The notes below the pieces were generated by a model. It had not been told where the DNA came from. It searched no databases and saw only the letters and a list, made by a program, of their open reading frames with translations. Shown here piece after piece: positions 17,102 through 24,543 of a stretch of 64,000 nt of DNA. Numbering within the stretch: the stretch's first letter is position 1; each line of letters begins with the position of its first letter. The position numbers and the translations under genes were made by a program. This stretch comes from Ereboglobus luteus (GTDB lineage: Bacteria > Verrucomicrobiota > Verrucomicrobiia > Opitutales > Opitutaceae), in NCBI RefSeq assembly GCF_003096195.1, contig NZ_CP023004.1, forward strand, positions 2,894,501-2,958,500, written 5' to 3'.

Positions 17102-19066
17102 ATGCCACAATCACACTCCACGCACGATAGTTCCTCGCAGCATACCGACGCAGGCACCCTCAACCATGAAGAAAAATCCAACCGCCTTGAAACAGCCAGT
17201 CTCTTAATTTCAGGTGTCTTGGTTGCAATATCACTTGCAAACTTATGGGGAAATGTATTGCCGGAAATCGCGAAGGAAATTTTTGCGTTTACTGCAATAC
17301 TTGCGGGTGGCTGGTTCTTGCTTCCGAAAGCATGGAATGCAGTTTGCCGATTGCGACCCGACATTAACTTGCTCGTCGTCATCGCAGCAATCGGGGCGAG
17401 CATCATTGGTGAGTGGCTGGAAGCATCCGCAGTAGTATTCCTGTTTGGCGTCGCGGAATGGCTTGAAGGTTGGGCTGACCGTCGTGCGAAGCGAGCCACC
17501 GAGGCACTGCTTGAACTCGCGCCCAAGACCACTCTTGCGCGCCGCGATGGAGTATTTGTCGAAATACCGGTGGAGCAAGTCACCGCAGGGGAAGTAATCG
17601 CGGTCAAATCAGGAATGGGCATTCCGCTGGATGGTGAAATTATCACAGGGGAATCCGCTGTCAACCAAGCGCCTATTACTGGCGAATCAGTGCCCGTGGA
17701 TAAAAAGCTGGGCGACCCTGTCTTTGCCGGAACAATCAACGGAGAAGGTTCGCTTGAAATCAAGGTCACCAAACCTGCCGCAGATACAACGCTCGCGCGC
17801 ATAATCCGTCTTGTTGCGGAAGCACAGGAACAAAAAGCACCGACGCAGCGGTTCGTGGATACTTTTGCCAAGTATTATACGCCCGCGGTCACACTTGCCG
17901 CGTTGCTCATCTTTCTTATGCCACCGCTCTTAATGGGCGGCGGTTGGAGTGTTTGGCTCTATCGTGCCTGTGTGTTGCTCATCATCGCATGCCCCTGCGC
18001 ATTGGTGATTTCCACACCGGTCGGAATCGTCGCAGGACTCACCGCGCTCGCCCGACGTGGTGTGCTCGTAAAAGGTGGCGAACATCTTGAAACGATTGCC
18101 AAGTTACGTGCGCTGGCAGTCGATAAAACCGGCACAATCACCGAAGGAAAACCTCGCGTGCTCTCGATTGAATGTATCACTGCAAAATCCGAGACAGAAG
18201 TGCTCTACATCGCCGCTGGAATCGATGACCACTCTCCTCATCCGATTGCCAAGGCAATTGTCACCTATGCCAAGGAGCATGCTGTTGCTTTCACACGTGC
18301 GGCAAATTACCAGTCACACAGTGGTCGAGGCGCGGAAGGATATATAGATACGCATCCCTATTTTGTTGGTAATCATCGCTTCGCACACGAGCTTGGCCTT
18401 TGCACATCCTCGCTTGAAGTAACGCTAAGAAACTATGAGGCCAAGGGACAATCTGTTGTTATTGTCGGACACAGGCCGAATGACACATGTGCTGGCAAGA
18501 TTCTTGGCGTAATCGCCGTGGGCGATAGCCTGCGTCCAAACGCACGAACTGCCGTGGCGAATCTCCGAGCAGCAGGCATCGAACATATTGTAATGCTCAG
18601 CGGCGATAATCAGCACGCTGCAGATTACGTCGCAAAAGAAGCCGGTATAGACGAAGCACGTGGCGACCTGTTGCCCGACGACAAGGTGTGCGCCATCAAA
18701 ATACTGAGAGATGCTTACGAAAGTGTCGGCATGGTAGGTGATGGTGTGAACGACGCTCCGGCAATGGCCACTGCAAACATTGGCATCGCGATGGGTGCGG
18801 CAGGCACCGACGCTGCAATCGAAACTTCCGATATCACACTCATGCAGGATGATCTTGGTAAAATTGCCGAGACAATCCGCATCGGACGACGAACTCTTTC
18901 TATCGTTTATTTCAATATCGCTTTCGCGCTCAGTCTCAAGGCACTTTTCCTCATTCTGACAGTGCTCGGCTACGCCAATCTCTGGCTGGCTGTCTTAGCT
19001 GACACAGGCGCAACACTCCTAGTTGTCGCGAATTCACTGCGACTTTTGAAGGTGTCCACCAAATGA
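17102..19066 (+). CDS. Zn/Cd/Pb-type P1B ATPase
   Basis: The 654-residue enzyme has all P-type ATPase signatures: TGES, the metal-site CPC at residues 297-299, DKTGT with the phosphorylated Asp341, an HP motif in HSPHPIAKA, and GDGVNDAP near 545. The Lys in SLKALF and the Asp in LADTGATLLVVAN of the last membrane segments match the P1B-2 group that exports Zn, Cd and Pb. The usual N-terminal CxxC metal-binding domain is missing; a short His/Ser-rich stretch replaces it. It moves metal from cytosol to periplasm, where CzcCBA can export it. Confidence 0.93.
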   Translation: MPQSHSTHDSSSQHTDAGTLNHEEKSNRLETASLLISGVLVAISLANLWGNVLPEIAKEIFAFTAILAGGWFLLPKAWNAVCRLRPDINLLVVIAAIGASIIGEWLEASAVVFLFGVAEWLEGWADRRAKRATEALLELAPKTTLARRDGVFVEIPVEQVTAGEVIAVKSGMGIPLDGEIITGESAVNQAPITGESVPVDKKLGDPVFAGTINGEGSLEIKVTKPAADTTLARIIRLVAEAQEQKAPTQRFVDTFAKYYTPAVTLAALLIFLMPPLLMGGGWSVWLYRACVLLIIACPCALVISTPVGIVAGLTALARRGVLVKGGEHLETIAKLRALAVDKTGTITEGKPRVLSIECITAKSETEVLYIAAGIDDHSPHPIAKAIVTYAKEHAVAFTRAANYQSHSGRGAEGYIDTHPYFVGNHRFAHELGLCTSSLEVTLRNYEAKGQSVVIVGHRPNDTCAGKILGVIAVGDSLRPNARTAVANLRAAGIEHIVMLSGDNQHAADYVAKEAGIDEARGDLLPDDKVCAIKILRDAYESVGMVGDGVNDAPAMATANIGIAMGAAGTDAAIETSDITLMQDDLGKIAETIRIGRRTLSIVYFNIAFALSLKALFLILTVLGYANLWLAVLADTGATLLVVANSLRLLKVSTK

Positions 19067-19169
19067 CTACGGACACCTCCGAGTAAAACGGCACTGATCG
19101 GCGCCCGCATCACTTTTGCCTCAAACAAACGGCAAAAATAAAAACAACAATACAAATACATATATAATC

Positions 19170-19847
19170 ATGAAACCCTATATAAAATACACTTGGTCAC
19201 TGCTTTTTAGCATTCTCGTCGCAGGCATTCCAATCTTCGCCCAGACGGAATCAGCAGACGATTCATATGCGACACCCAAGACTGCTGGAGCGAACTTGAG
19301 TCTGGAAGGAGGCATTGCAGTCATGTGGGGCAATCCCGGTGTCGAAGGCACGCAGACATTTGTCGGAGCCATGGCCGCGTTTGGCTGGAGAATAAACGAA
19401 CGCAACAAGATTCAAATCGAAGCAGGCGCGCTCAAGGCAAATGACGGCGGCGGGCACAATTATTATACACCCGGAAGCAATAACACCGACCTTGATTATT
19501 TTGCTGTTCCGCTGCTCGCCTCATACAGTTTTTACATTCCACTCGGAACGCAAAAACGCTGGGAAGTTCGGGTCGGTCCAGCGGCCGGTCTATATATGAT
19601 GAAAGTCGATGCCGGTGCTCCGCACAATAGCGGTTCGCGCCATGTGAAAAGCAACGACACAGATAGCACCTTTGCATACGGTGCCGGAACCGGCGTAACG
19701 TGGCACATTTCAAAGCATCTATATCTCGACGCAGGCTACCGGTATCTGCGCACTGGTGAAACCGATTACACCCTTTTTGATCGCAAGGTTAAATTCGACG
19801 CTATGGACACGCACACGTTGAACGTCTCTGTTGGTTGGAAATTCTAG
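19170..19847 (+). CDS. Small outer-membrane beta-barrel protein
   Basis: This 225-residue protein has a signal peptide (to about residue 25) and alternating hydrophobic/polar strands rich in Gly and aromatics, ending in VSVGWKF with a terminal Phe, which is the usual signal for barrel insertion. It resembles 8-stranded OmpA/Opa-like barrels. The frame starts earlier at a TTG (19116), but the ATG at 19170 gives the signal peptide. It follows the P-type ATPase by about 100 bp. Its role in metal resistance, if any, is unknown. Confidence 0.7.
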   Translation: MKPYIKYTWSLLFSILVAGIPIFAQTESADDSYATPKTAGANLSLEGGIAVMWGNPGVEGTQTFVGAMAAFGWRINERNKIQIEAGALKANDGGGHNYYTPGSNNTDLDYFAVPLLASYSFYIPLGTQKRWEVRVGPAAGLYMMKVDAGAPHNSGSRHVKSNDTDSTFAYGAGTGVTWHISKHLYLDAGYRYLRTGETDYTLFDRKVKFDAMDTHTLNVSVGWKF

Positions 19848-19875
19848 GCCGCTCGCACATAGAACAAAAGCGATT

Positions 19876-19930
19876 CTCTCTAGTGGCGGCATCAGTCAAA
19901 TATCATGATTACGTGCCGCCATTGTGAGAG
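19876..19930. repeat. Interrupted inverted repeat before the mobile-element lpxI
   Basis: The arms TGGCGGCA (19884-19891) and TGCCGCCA (19914-19921) are flanked by CTCTC (19876-19880) and GAGAG (19926-19930). It sits between the barrel gene and lpxI. It could be an RNA stem in the lpxI leader or an operator; no U-run follows, so it is not a simple terminator. Confidence 0.45.
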
Positions 19931-19945
19931 ATTCATACGAAGAAA

Positions 19946-20830
19946 ATGTCCCTGACTCAACATAACACTCCGCAACGCATCGGTATTATCGCAGGCATTG
20001 GCCTGTATCCGGTAGAACTTGCGAAATTATTAAAAAATAAAAATTACGAAATATATTGCGCGGCAATACGTGATCATGCACTTCCTGAAATCGCGAAATA
20101 TTGTGTCGAATACCAACCGATGGGGCTGGGACAATTCGGCAAAGCCATCCGCTTTTTCAAAAAGCATAATATCACCTCAGTCACAATGGCCGGTGGTGTT
20201 AAGAAACGCCTACTATTTTCCGCAGATTTTTTATGGAAACATTTTCCTGATTTCTATACCGCCCGGATTTTTTCCCAGCACATTCTCTCCAAGCAAAAAT
20301 CGCAAGGTAATGACTCGCTTTTGATGCGATGTGTCGAGGCATTTGAATTACAAGGAATCCACATCACAGCAGCAACAGATTATGCCCCTGAGCTTATCAT
20401 GAAACAAACCACCCTTACAAAAAGACGGCCATCCTCAAGCGAATGGAAAGATATTCAATACGGCTGGAAAGTCGCTCGCGAAATTGGACGTCTTGACATT
20501 GGTCAAAGCGTGGCGGTTAAGAATCAATCCATCATTGCGGTGGAAGCACTGGAAGGCACTGACGGCTGCATTAGCAGAGCAGGTTCCCTTTGTCCATCTG
20601 GTGGGTTTACCATTATAAAGATAGGAAAACCAAATCAAGACATGCGATTTGATGTTCCCTATTTTGGAGTGGAAACGCTCAAGAATCTTGTCGCCTCGGG
20701 TGCCTGCGTTCTGGCAATGGAAGCAGGCAAAACTGTTACGGTCGAAGCTCAGGAGTGCGCCGATTTTGCCGACAAGAACGATCTGTGCGTAGTTTTCGTT
20801 GAAGATGGCACTGCGCAAATGGCCGATTAG
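19946..20830 (+). CDS. lpxI: LpxI-family UDP-2,3-diacylglucosamine hydrolase, mobile copy
   Basis: This 294-residue protein matches LpxI (DUF1009) along its length: N-terminal GIIAGIGLYP, MAGGVKK, then AREIGRLDIGQSVAVK, ALEGTDGCISRAG and a C-terminal MEAGKTV segment. LpxI removes UMP from UDP-2,3-diacylglucosamine to give lipid X in lipid A synthesis. A second, clearly different lpxI lies at 62162-63013 in the chromosomal part. This copy is more A+T-rich and stands with an outer-membrane barrel gene, an AraC regulator and metal-efflux genes. It may adjust lipid A under metal stress or simply be carried cargo. Confidence 0.88.
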   Translation: MSLTQHNTPQRIGIIAGIGLYPVELAKLLKNKNYEIYCAAIRDHALPEIAKYCVEYQPMGLGQFGKAIRFFKKHNITSVTMAGGVKKRLLFSADFLWKHFPDFYTARIFSQHILSKQKSQGNDSLLMRCVEAFELQGIHITAATDYAPELIMKQTTLTKRRPSSSEWKDIQYGWKVAREIGRLDIGQSVAVKNQSIIAVEALEGTDGCISRAGSLCPSGGFTIIKIGKPNQDMRFDVPYFGVETLKNLVASGACVLAMEAGKTVTVEAQECADFADKNDLCVVFVEDGTAQMAD

Positions 20831-21016
20831 TCTGAAAATTAGCTATTTAAGCAAAACCATAATGCAGTCATGTTGGCACCTTGCAGCGCTTGTGAACATG
20901 CATATAATATATCGCGCTTTTATTTTGAAAAACCGCGTTTTTGTCCAATACGCAAAAATGATTTTCAGATACAAAGTGACCATCGCTTCATATCAGAGCG
21001 GTAGCCGCATTCCGAT

Positions 21017-21940
21017 ATGTTTCCCCAAAAAACAACTCATGGTAAACAGATCGACGCACATGTGCATAAACCATGTGTTAATGGTAAACCCGGTGGATTT
21101 TCATCCGCACTCGCATACCACCGGTTCAGGGAAATCGAAATATGCTGTAACCGGCAGCCAACTTGTTTTTTACCAGAACAAAAGAATGCACATCACAAAT
21201 TTTTTCTCTTGCTCGAAGATAACATCAAAACAGAAATCACATGGGAGTTTTCATCTTATAGGGAACATTGCCAAGTAATCGGGCAGCATCTTATTTTCGT
21301 TGAGTCAGGGATCAGACATTCATTAAAATGGGAAAAAGCGGCATCATTTATTTGCCTCCTGTTGCATGATGAACTTTTCACCCAAATGACCCATGATTCA
21401 ACTTGGCGTGGGATACAGATTAGGGAATGTAATGAGCTAGAAAAAGGAGACCTTCTTATTTGGTATCTAGCCTATATTCTCCAAAAAATAATAAAATCCG
21501 AATTGTCGGACGAACCAACTATATTCATTGAGGCTATTTGCATCATATTAGCGAATCAACTGTTCAAAAAGACGCAAACTGATAAGCAGCCATTATTGGT
21601 AAGCACAGGATTGAGTTCAGAACAGTTGCGCATTGTGCGCAGTTACATACATGACCACCTTTGTGAAACCGTGCTGGTGCCTCATTTGGCGGAGATCATC
21701 GACATGAGTAAGGATCATTTCACGCGTCTCTTCAAAAATACAATGGGTGTCACTCCCCACCGATACATTCTTTTGAAACGACTCCAACTGGCTCAATCGC
21801 TCATAGTCGAGGGAAAGATGCGATTGTCTGAAATTGCGCTTGCAGTCGGCTTTTGCGATCAAAGTCACTTGTCGCGCAATTTTCGCAAATTCTGCGCTGA
21901 ACTCTCAAAGCAGGGAGATGATGGCCAGATATTGGGCTAA
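21017..21940 (+). CDS. AraC-family transcription regulator
   Basis: The 307-residue protein has an unclassified N-terminal sensing half and a C-terminal double HTH (about 200-290) with CETVLVPHLAEIIDMSKDHF and LSEIALAVGFCDQSHLSRNF, the classic AraC/XylS pattern. After FRKF the usual G-x-(T/S)-P-x-x-(Y/W)-R segment is missing; instead a short tail ends 25 bp into a region shared with the convergent Clp-like gene (4-bp overlap). The tail therefore looks reshaped by a recombination junction at about 21,900. It could control the adjacent lpxI and metal genes. Confidence 0.82.
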   Translation: MFPQKTTHGKQIDAHVHKPCVNGKPGGFSSALAYHRFREIEICCNRQPTCFLPEQKNAHHKFFLLLEDNIKTEITWEFSSYREHCQVIGQHLIFVESGIRHSLKWEKAASFICLLLHDELFTQMTHDSTWRGIQIRECNELEKGDLLIWYLAYILQKIIKSELSDEPTIFIEAICIILANQLFKKTQTDKQPLLVSTGLSSEQLRIVRSYIHDHLCETVLVPHLAEIIDMSKDHFTRLFKNTMGVTPHRYILLKRLQLAQSLIVEGKMRLSEIALAVGFCDQSHLSRNFRKFCAELSKQGDDGQILG

Positions 21941-22827
21941 CGGGACGGTGAGGCCAACAATCCATTTGCCGCACGATCTTGCAGAAAACGCTCCACGGCC
22001 CCGCGCATGGGACGCGCGCCTAGTGTTTTGTGGCACCCTTCCCGCAAGATCGTCTCCAAGTCTGCCGGAGTGACCGTGATAATGTGCCCAAGTTTATGCA
22101 AACGGGCGCATTCTCCCGCGATCATGGCCTCGCAGATTTCGCGTTGCACATCGTAACTCAGACGGGAGAACACAATTTTTTCAGTCATACGGCCCACAAG
22201 TTCAGGCCGGAGCTGTTGCCCCACCCGCGCGAGCACAGTGCGCTCAATACTCGCAAAGGGGGCGGACTGCATTCGCATCGCTTCCCCCGCGCCTATGTTT
22301 GAGGTGAAAACGACATAGAACCGCGAGAGGTTTTTCCGTTCTCCAGTGGCGAGTGTGATGCTCGCATCATCGAGGATTTGCAGGAAAAGATCGAGCACGA
22401 GTGGATGCGCCTTTTCCACTTCATCGAAAAGCAACGTGCCGCAATCCGCCTTTGCAAGCGAGCGGCCGAGCAACCCAATATCACCGACTTTTTCACCAAT
22501 GAGTTTTTCAACAGACGATTGATTTTGATACTCCGACATATCGAAACGAACGGGTTTCATCCCGTTGAAAAGATAATCGGTGAAGGCATTTGTAATTTCT
22601 GTTTTTCCAACACCGGTCGGGCCGACGAACAAAAACGAGCCTTTGGGACGCCCCGGATGCGCAAGGCCGAGTTCGCCCCTCCGCAACACGGATTCGACAC
22701 GTCCAATAACATGCGATTGTCCCTTGATGTGCTCGTGAAGATGCGCGCCGAGGTTGCGGAGTTGTTCGCGGCGTTGGCTGAACCAATCGACGCCGATGTT
22801 TGCACAGGCAGGCAGGGATGTATTCAT
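21937..22827 (-). CDS. Solo ClpB-D2-like AAA+ ATPase next to the coupling protein
   Basis: The 296-residue protein is a single AAA+ module of the ClpA/B second-domain type: Walker A GPTGVGKT (69-76), Walker B LLFDEVEKAH with D135/E136, sensor 1 TSN (175-177), an arginine finger in LRPELVGRM (R213) and sensor 2 GARPMRG. It lacks the N-domain, the first AAA module and the middle domain. The pore loop that reads GYVG in unfoldases is replaced by EKVGDIGLLG here, so it has no aromatic pore residue. It lies 12 bp downstream of the coupling-protein gene on the same strand and is probably cotranscribed with it. A role in transfer, such as remodelling a partner without threading, is inferred. Confidence 0.75.
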   Translation of the reverse strand: MNTSLPACANIGVDWFSQRREQLRNLGAHLHEHIKGQSHVIGRVESVLRRGELGLAHPGRPKGSFLFVGPTGVGKTEITNAFTDYLFNGMKPVRFDMSEYQNQSSVEKLIGEKVGDIGLLGRSLAKADCGTLLFDEVEKAHPLVLDLFLQILDDASITLATGERKNLSRFYVVFTSNIGAGEAMRMQSAPFASIERTVLARVGQQLRPELVGRMTEKIVFSRLSYDVQREICEAMIAGECARLHKLGHIITVTPADLETILREGCHKTLGARPMRGAVERFLQDRAANGLLASPSR

Positions 22828-22839
22828 GGAGAAAAAATC

Positions 22840-24324
22840 TTAGCGAAACCACTCGCACACGCGCCCATCGGCTTCACGCGGCGGAAGCACCACACGGCGA
22901 AATCCCGATTCACAGTGTTGCACCACAGCCTGAAACTTCCGCAGCCGGCGAAACTCATGTGGTTCGATATAATATTTTTCCTCCTCGGAAAACGAGGTCG
23001 TGCGCTTGCCCGCCGAATAGCCATAGGTGCGTTTCTTGTATTTCTTTTTGCCGAGCGTGTCGGCGGCGATTTTTGCCGATTCCTCATCGGCGGCCTTGAA
23101 CATGATGCGGTTTGCCATGTTCGCGATGAACACCTTTGCCTTTTTCTCATCGCCAATCGGCGGAATGAGCGATGTGTAGCTTTGCGTCGCGGCCACGACG
23201 GTTGCCCTGGCTTCACGCATCACATCCACAACATTGTAATCGCTCGTGCCGTCATGATTCGCGGTCACGATCTTTTGCGCTTCATCCGCCCATAAAACGA
23301 GCAAGTTGTCTCCGGCGCGTTCCTTCGAGGGTCGGTCGAAACGCAGCAGCACATGCGAATAAAACACGAGCTTGAGAAGTGTGTGGATATACCGGCGTTC
23401 AGTTTTGAAGCGTTGTGGAATCGAAACGCATATCACTTTCCCCCGGTCGATTTCTGAAAAGGAGAAGGTCGATTTTTTCGGACAAAACACCTCCGCAATA
23501 TCAAGCGGCGTGAAGTGTTTCAGCCGATTGGCAAGCGTGCCGCGCACACCGCCAAGTTGTTCGATGGGCTGGCTGGCAATTTGCGTTTCGTAATGAGTAA
23601 GCAACTCGCGCGCTTCCGGCGTGTTTTTATTGTCCAACATTCCGACAATTTCCCTCATCATCACATCCGACGAGAGCAATTCGTAAGCATTATCGAGCGT
23701 GACGGGCATCCCGACGCACGCCAGCGCTTGAAATGCAAAGCTCATCTGAATTTCCGCCTGTGTCTTGAAAAACGTCTGGTCGCCATCCTGCCCGAGCGAC
23801 GCGGCCACATCGCAAACATCCTTGGCCTTTGCCGAAAAAGGCAGGCGGGCATCCTCAAGATAATTAAACGTGTGTGGCGGCTCCCAATCGGCGGGCGCGC
23901 TGTCCGGTCGCACTTGCAGCAAAATCAAATCGTCCTCGCGCCCGAGGTGCTTGAACATCGCCGAGAGTGTTTCCCAATAGAGTCCCTTGTCGTCGATGCA
24001 GATGCCGCCCCAACGCGGACAGTTTCGCGAAACCTGCCAGAGCATCGCATTGATCGCCGAAAGCGTCTTGCCGCTTCCCGTTTCGCCGGTGACGAGCCAC
24101 CCGCGACAAAAGTCATTCTGCGACCAAGAAAACCCGCCCAGCGTCAAAATCGGTTTCGCACGCGGGCGACTGCGCACCGCCAGCACTCCGCACACCATCT
24201 GCCAGACGGCAAATAAGCCGAACCCCGTCGACATCGCCATCGCGACATACGAAGGCACTCCGACTCGCAGCGCACCCCAAGCGCATACGAGACTCACAGC
24301 GACAAGAAGCAAGTGTAACGGCAT
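22840..24324 (-). CDS. Type IV coupling protein (VirD4/TraD-like)
   Basis: This 494-residue protein has two N-terminal membrane segments (about 5-22 and 28-50), Walker A GETGSGKT (80-87) and Walker B LLVLWADEAQ (D347, E348), followed by an ATQSYTSL segment typical of the motor domain. VirD4/TraD ATPases sit at the inner membrane and hand the relaxase-DNA complex to the secretion channel. It precedes the Clp-like gene by 12 bp. A 23-bp inverted repeat lies 16-38 bp before the start codon. It is somewhat short and has no obvious all-alpha domain expansion. Confidence 0.85.
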   Translation of the reverse strand: MPLHLLLVAVSLVCAWGALRVGVPSYVAMAMSTGFGLFAVWQMVCGVLAVRSRPRAKPILTLGGFSWSQNDFCRGWLVTGETGSGKTLSAINAMLWQVSRNCPRWGGICIDDKGLYWETLSAMFKHLGREDDLILLQVRPDSAPADWEPPHTFNYLEDARLPFSAKAKDVCDVAASLGQDGDQTFFKTQAEIQMSFAFQALACVGMPVTLDNAYELLSSDVMMREIVGMLDNKNTPEARELLTHYETQIASQPIEQLGGVRGTLANRLKHFTPLDIAEVFCPKKSTFSFSEIDRGKVICVSIPQRFKTERRYIHTLLKLVFYSHVLLRFDRPSKERAGDNLLVLWADEAQKIVTANHDGTSDYNVVDVMREARATVVAATQSYTSLIPPIGDEKKAKVFIANMANRIMFKAADEESAKIAADTLGKKKYKKRTYGYSAGKRTTSFSEEEKYYIEPHEFRRLRKFQAVVQHCESGFRRVVLPPREADGRVCEWFR

Positions 24325-24339
24325 AATGGCAAAGATGGT

Positions 24340-24362
24340 GCGCTCTTACGGTGTAAGAGTGC
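24340..24362. promoter_or_regulatory. Inverted repeat upstream of the coupling-protein gene
   Basis: CTCTTAC (24343-24349) and GTAAGAG (24353-24359) surround GGT. Allowing one G-T pair the arms extend to 10 bp (24340-24349 with 24353-24362). It lies 16 bp before the coupling-protein ATG (minus strand), where a repressor or an RNA stem could control translation of the transfer genes. Confidence 0.55.
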
Positions 24363-24543
24363 ATCCATGTCGCAAGCATGCCAGTTTCCATCATCCTTGG
24401 CTTGGACATTCCCGCGATTTTTGAGAACAAAAACGGGAAAACATAATTTTCCAAGTTACCCGAGCCACTACCGAGTAAAAGTGCCAAGAAAAGGAATTTT
24501 GCAGTGGAACTTAGCCCGACAACCTACATAACTTGTTGACTCC

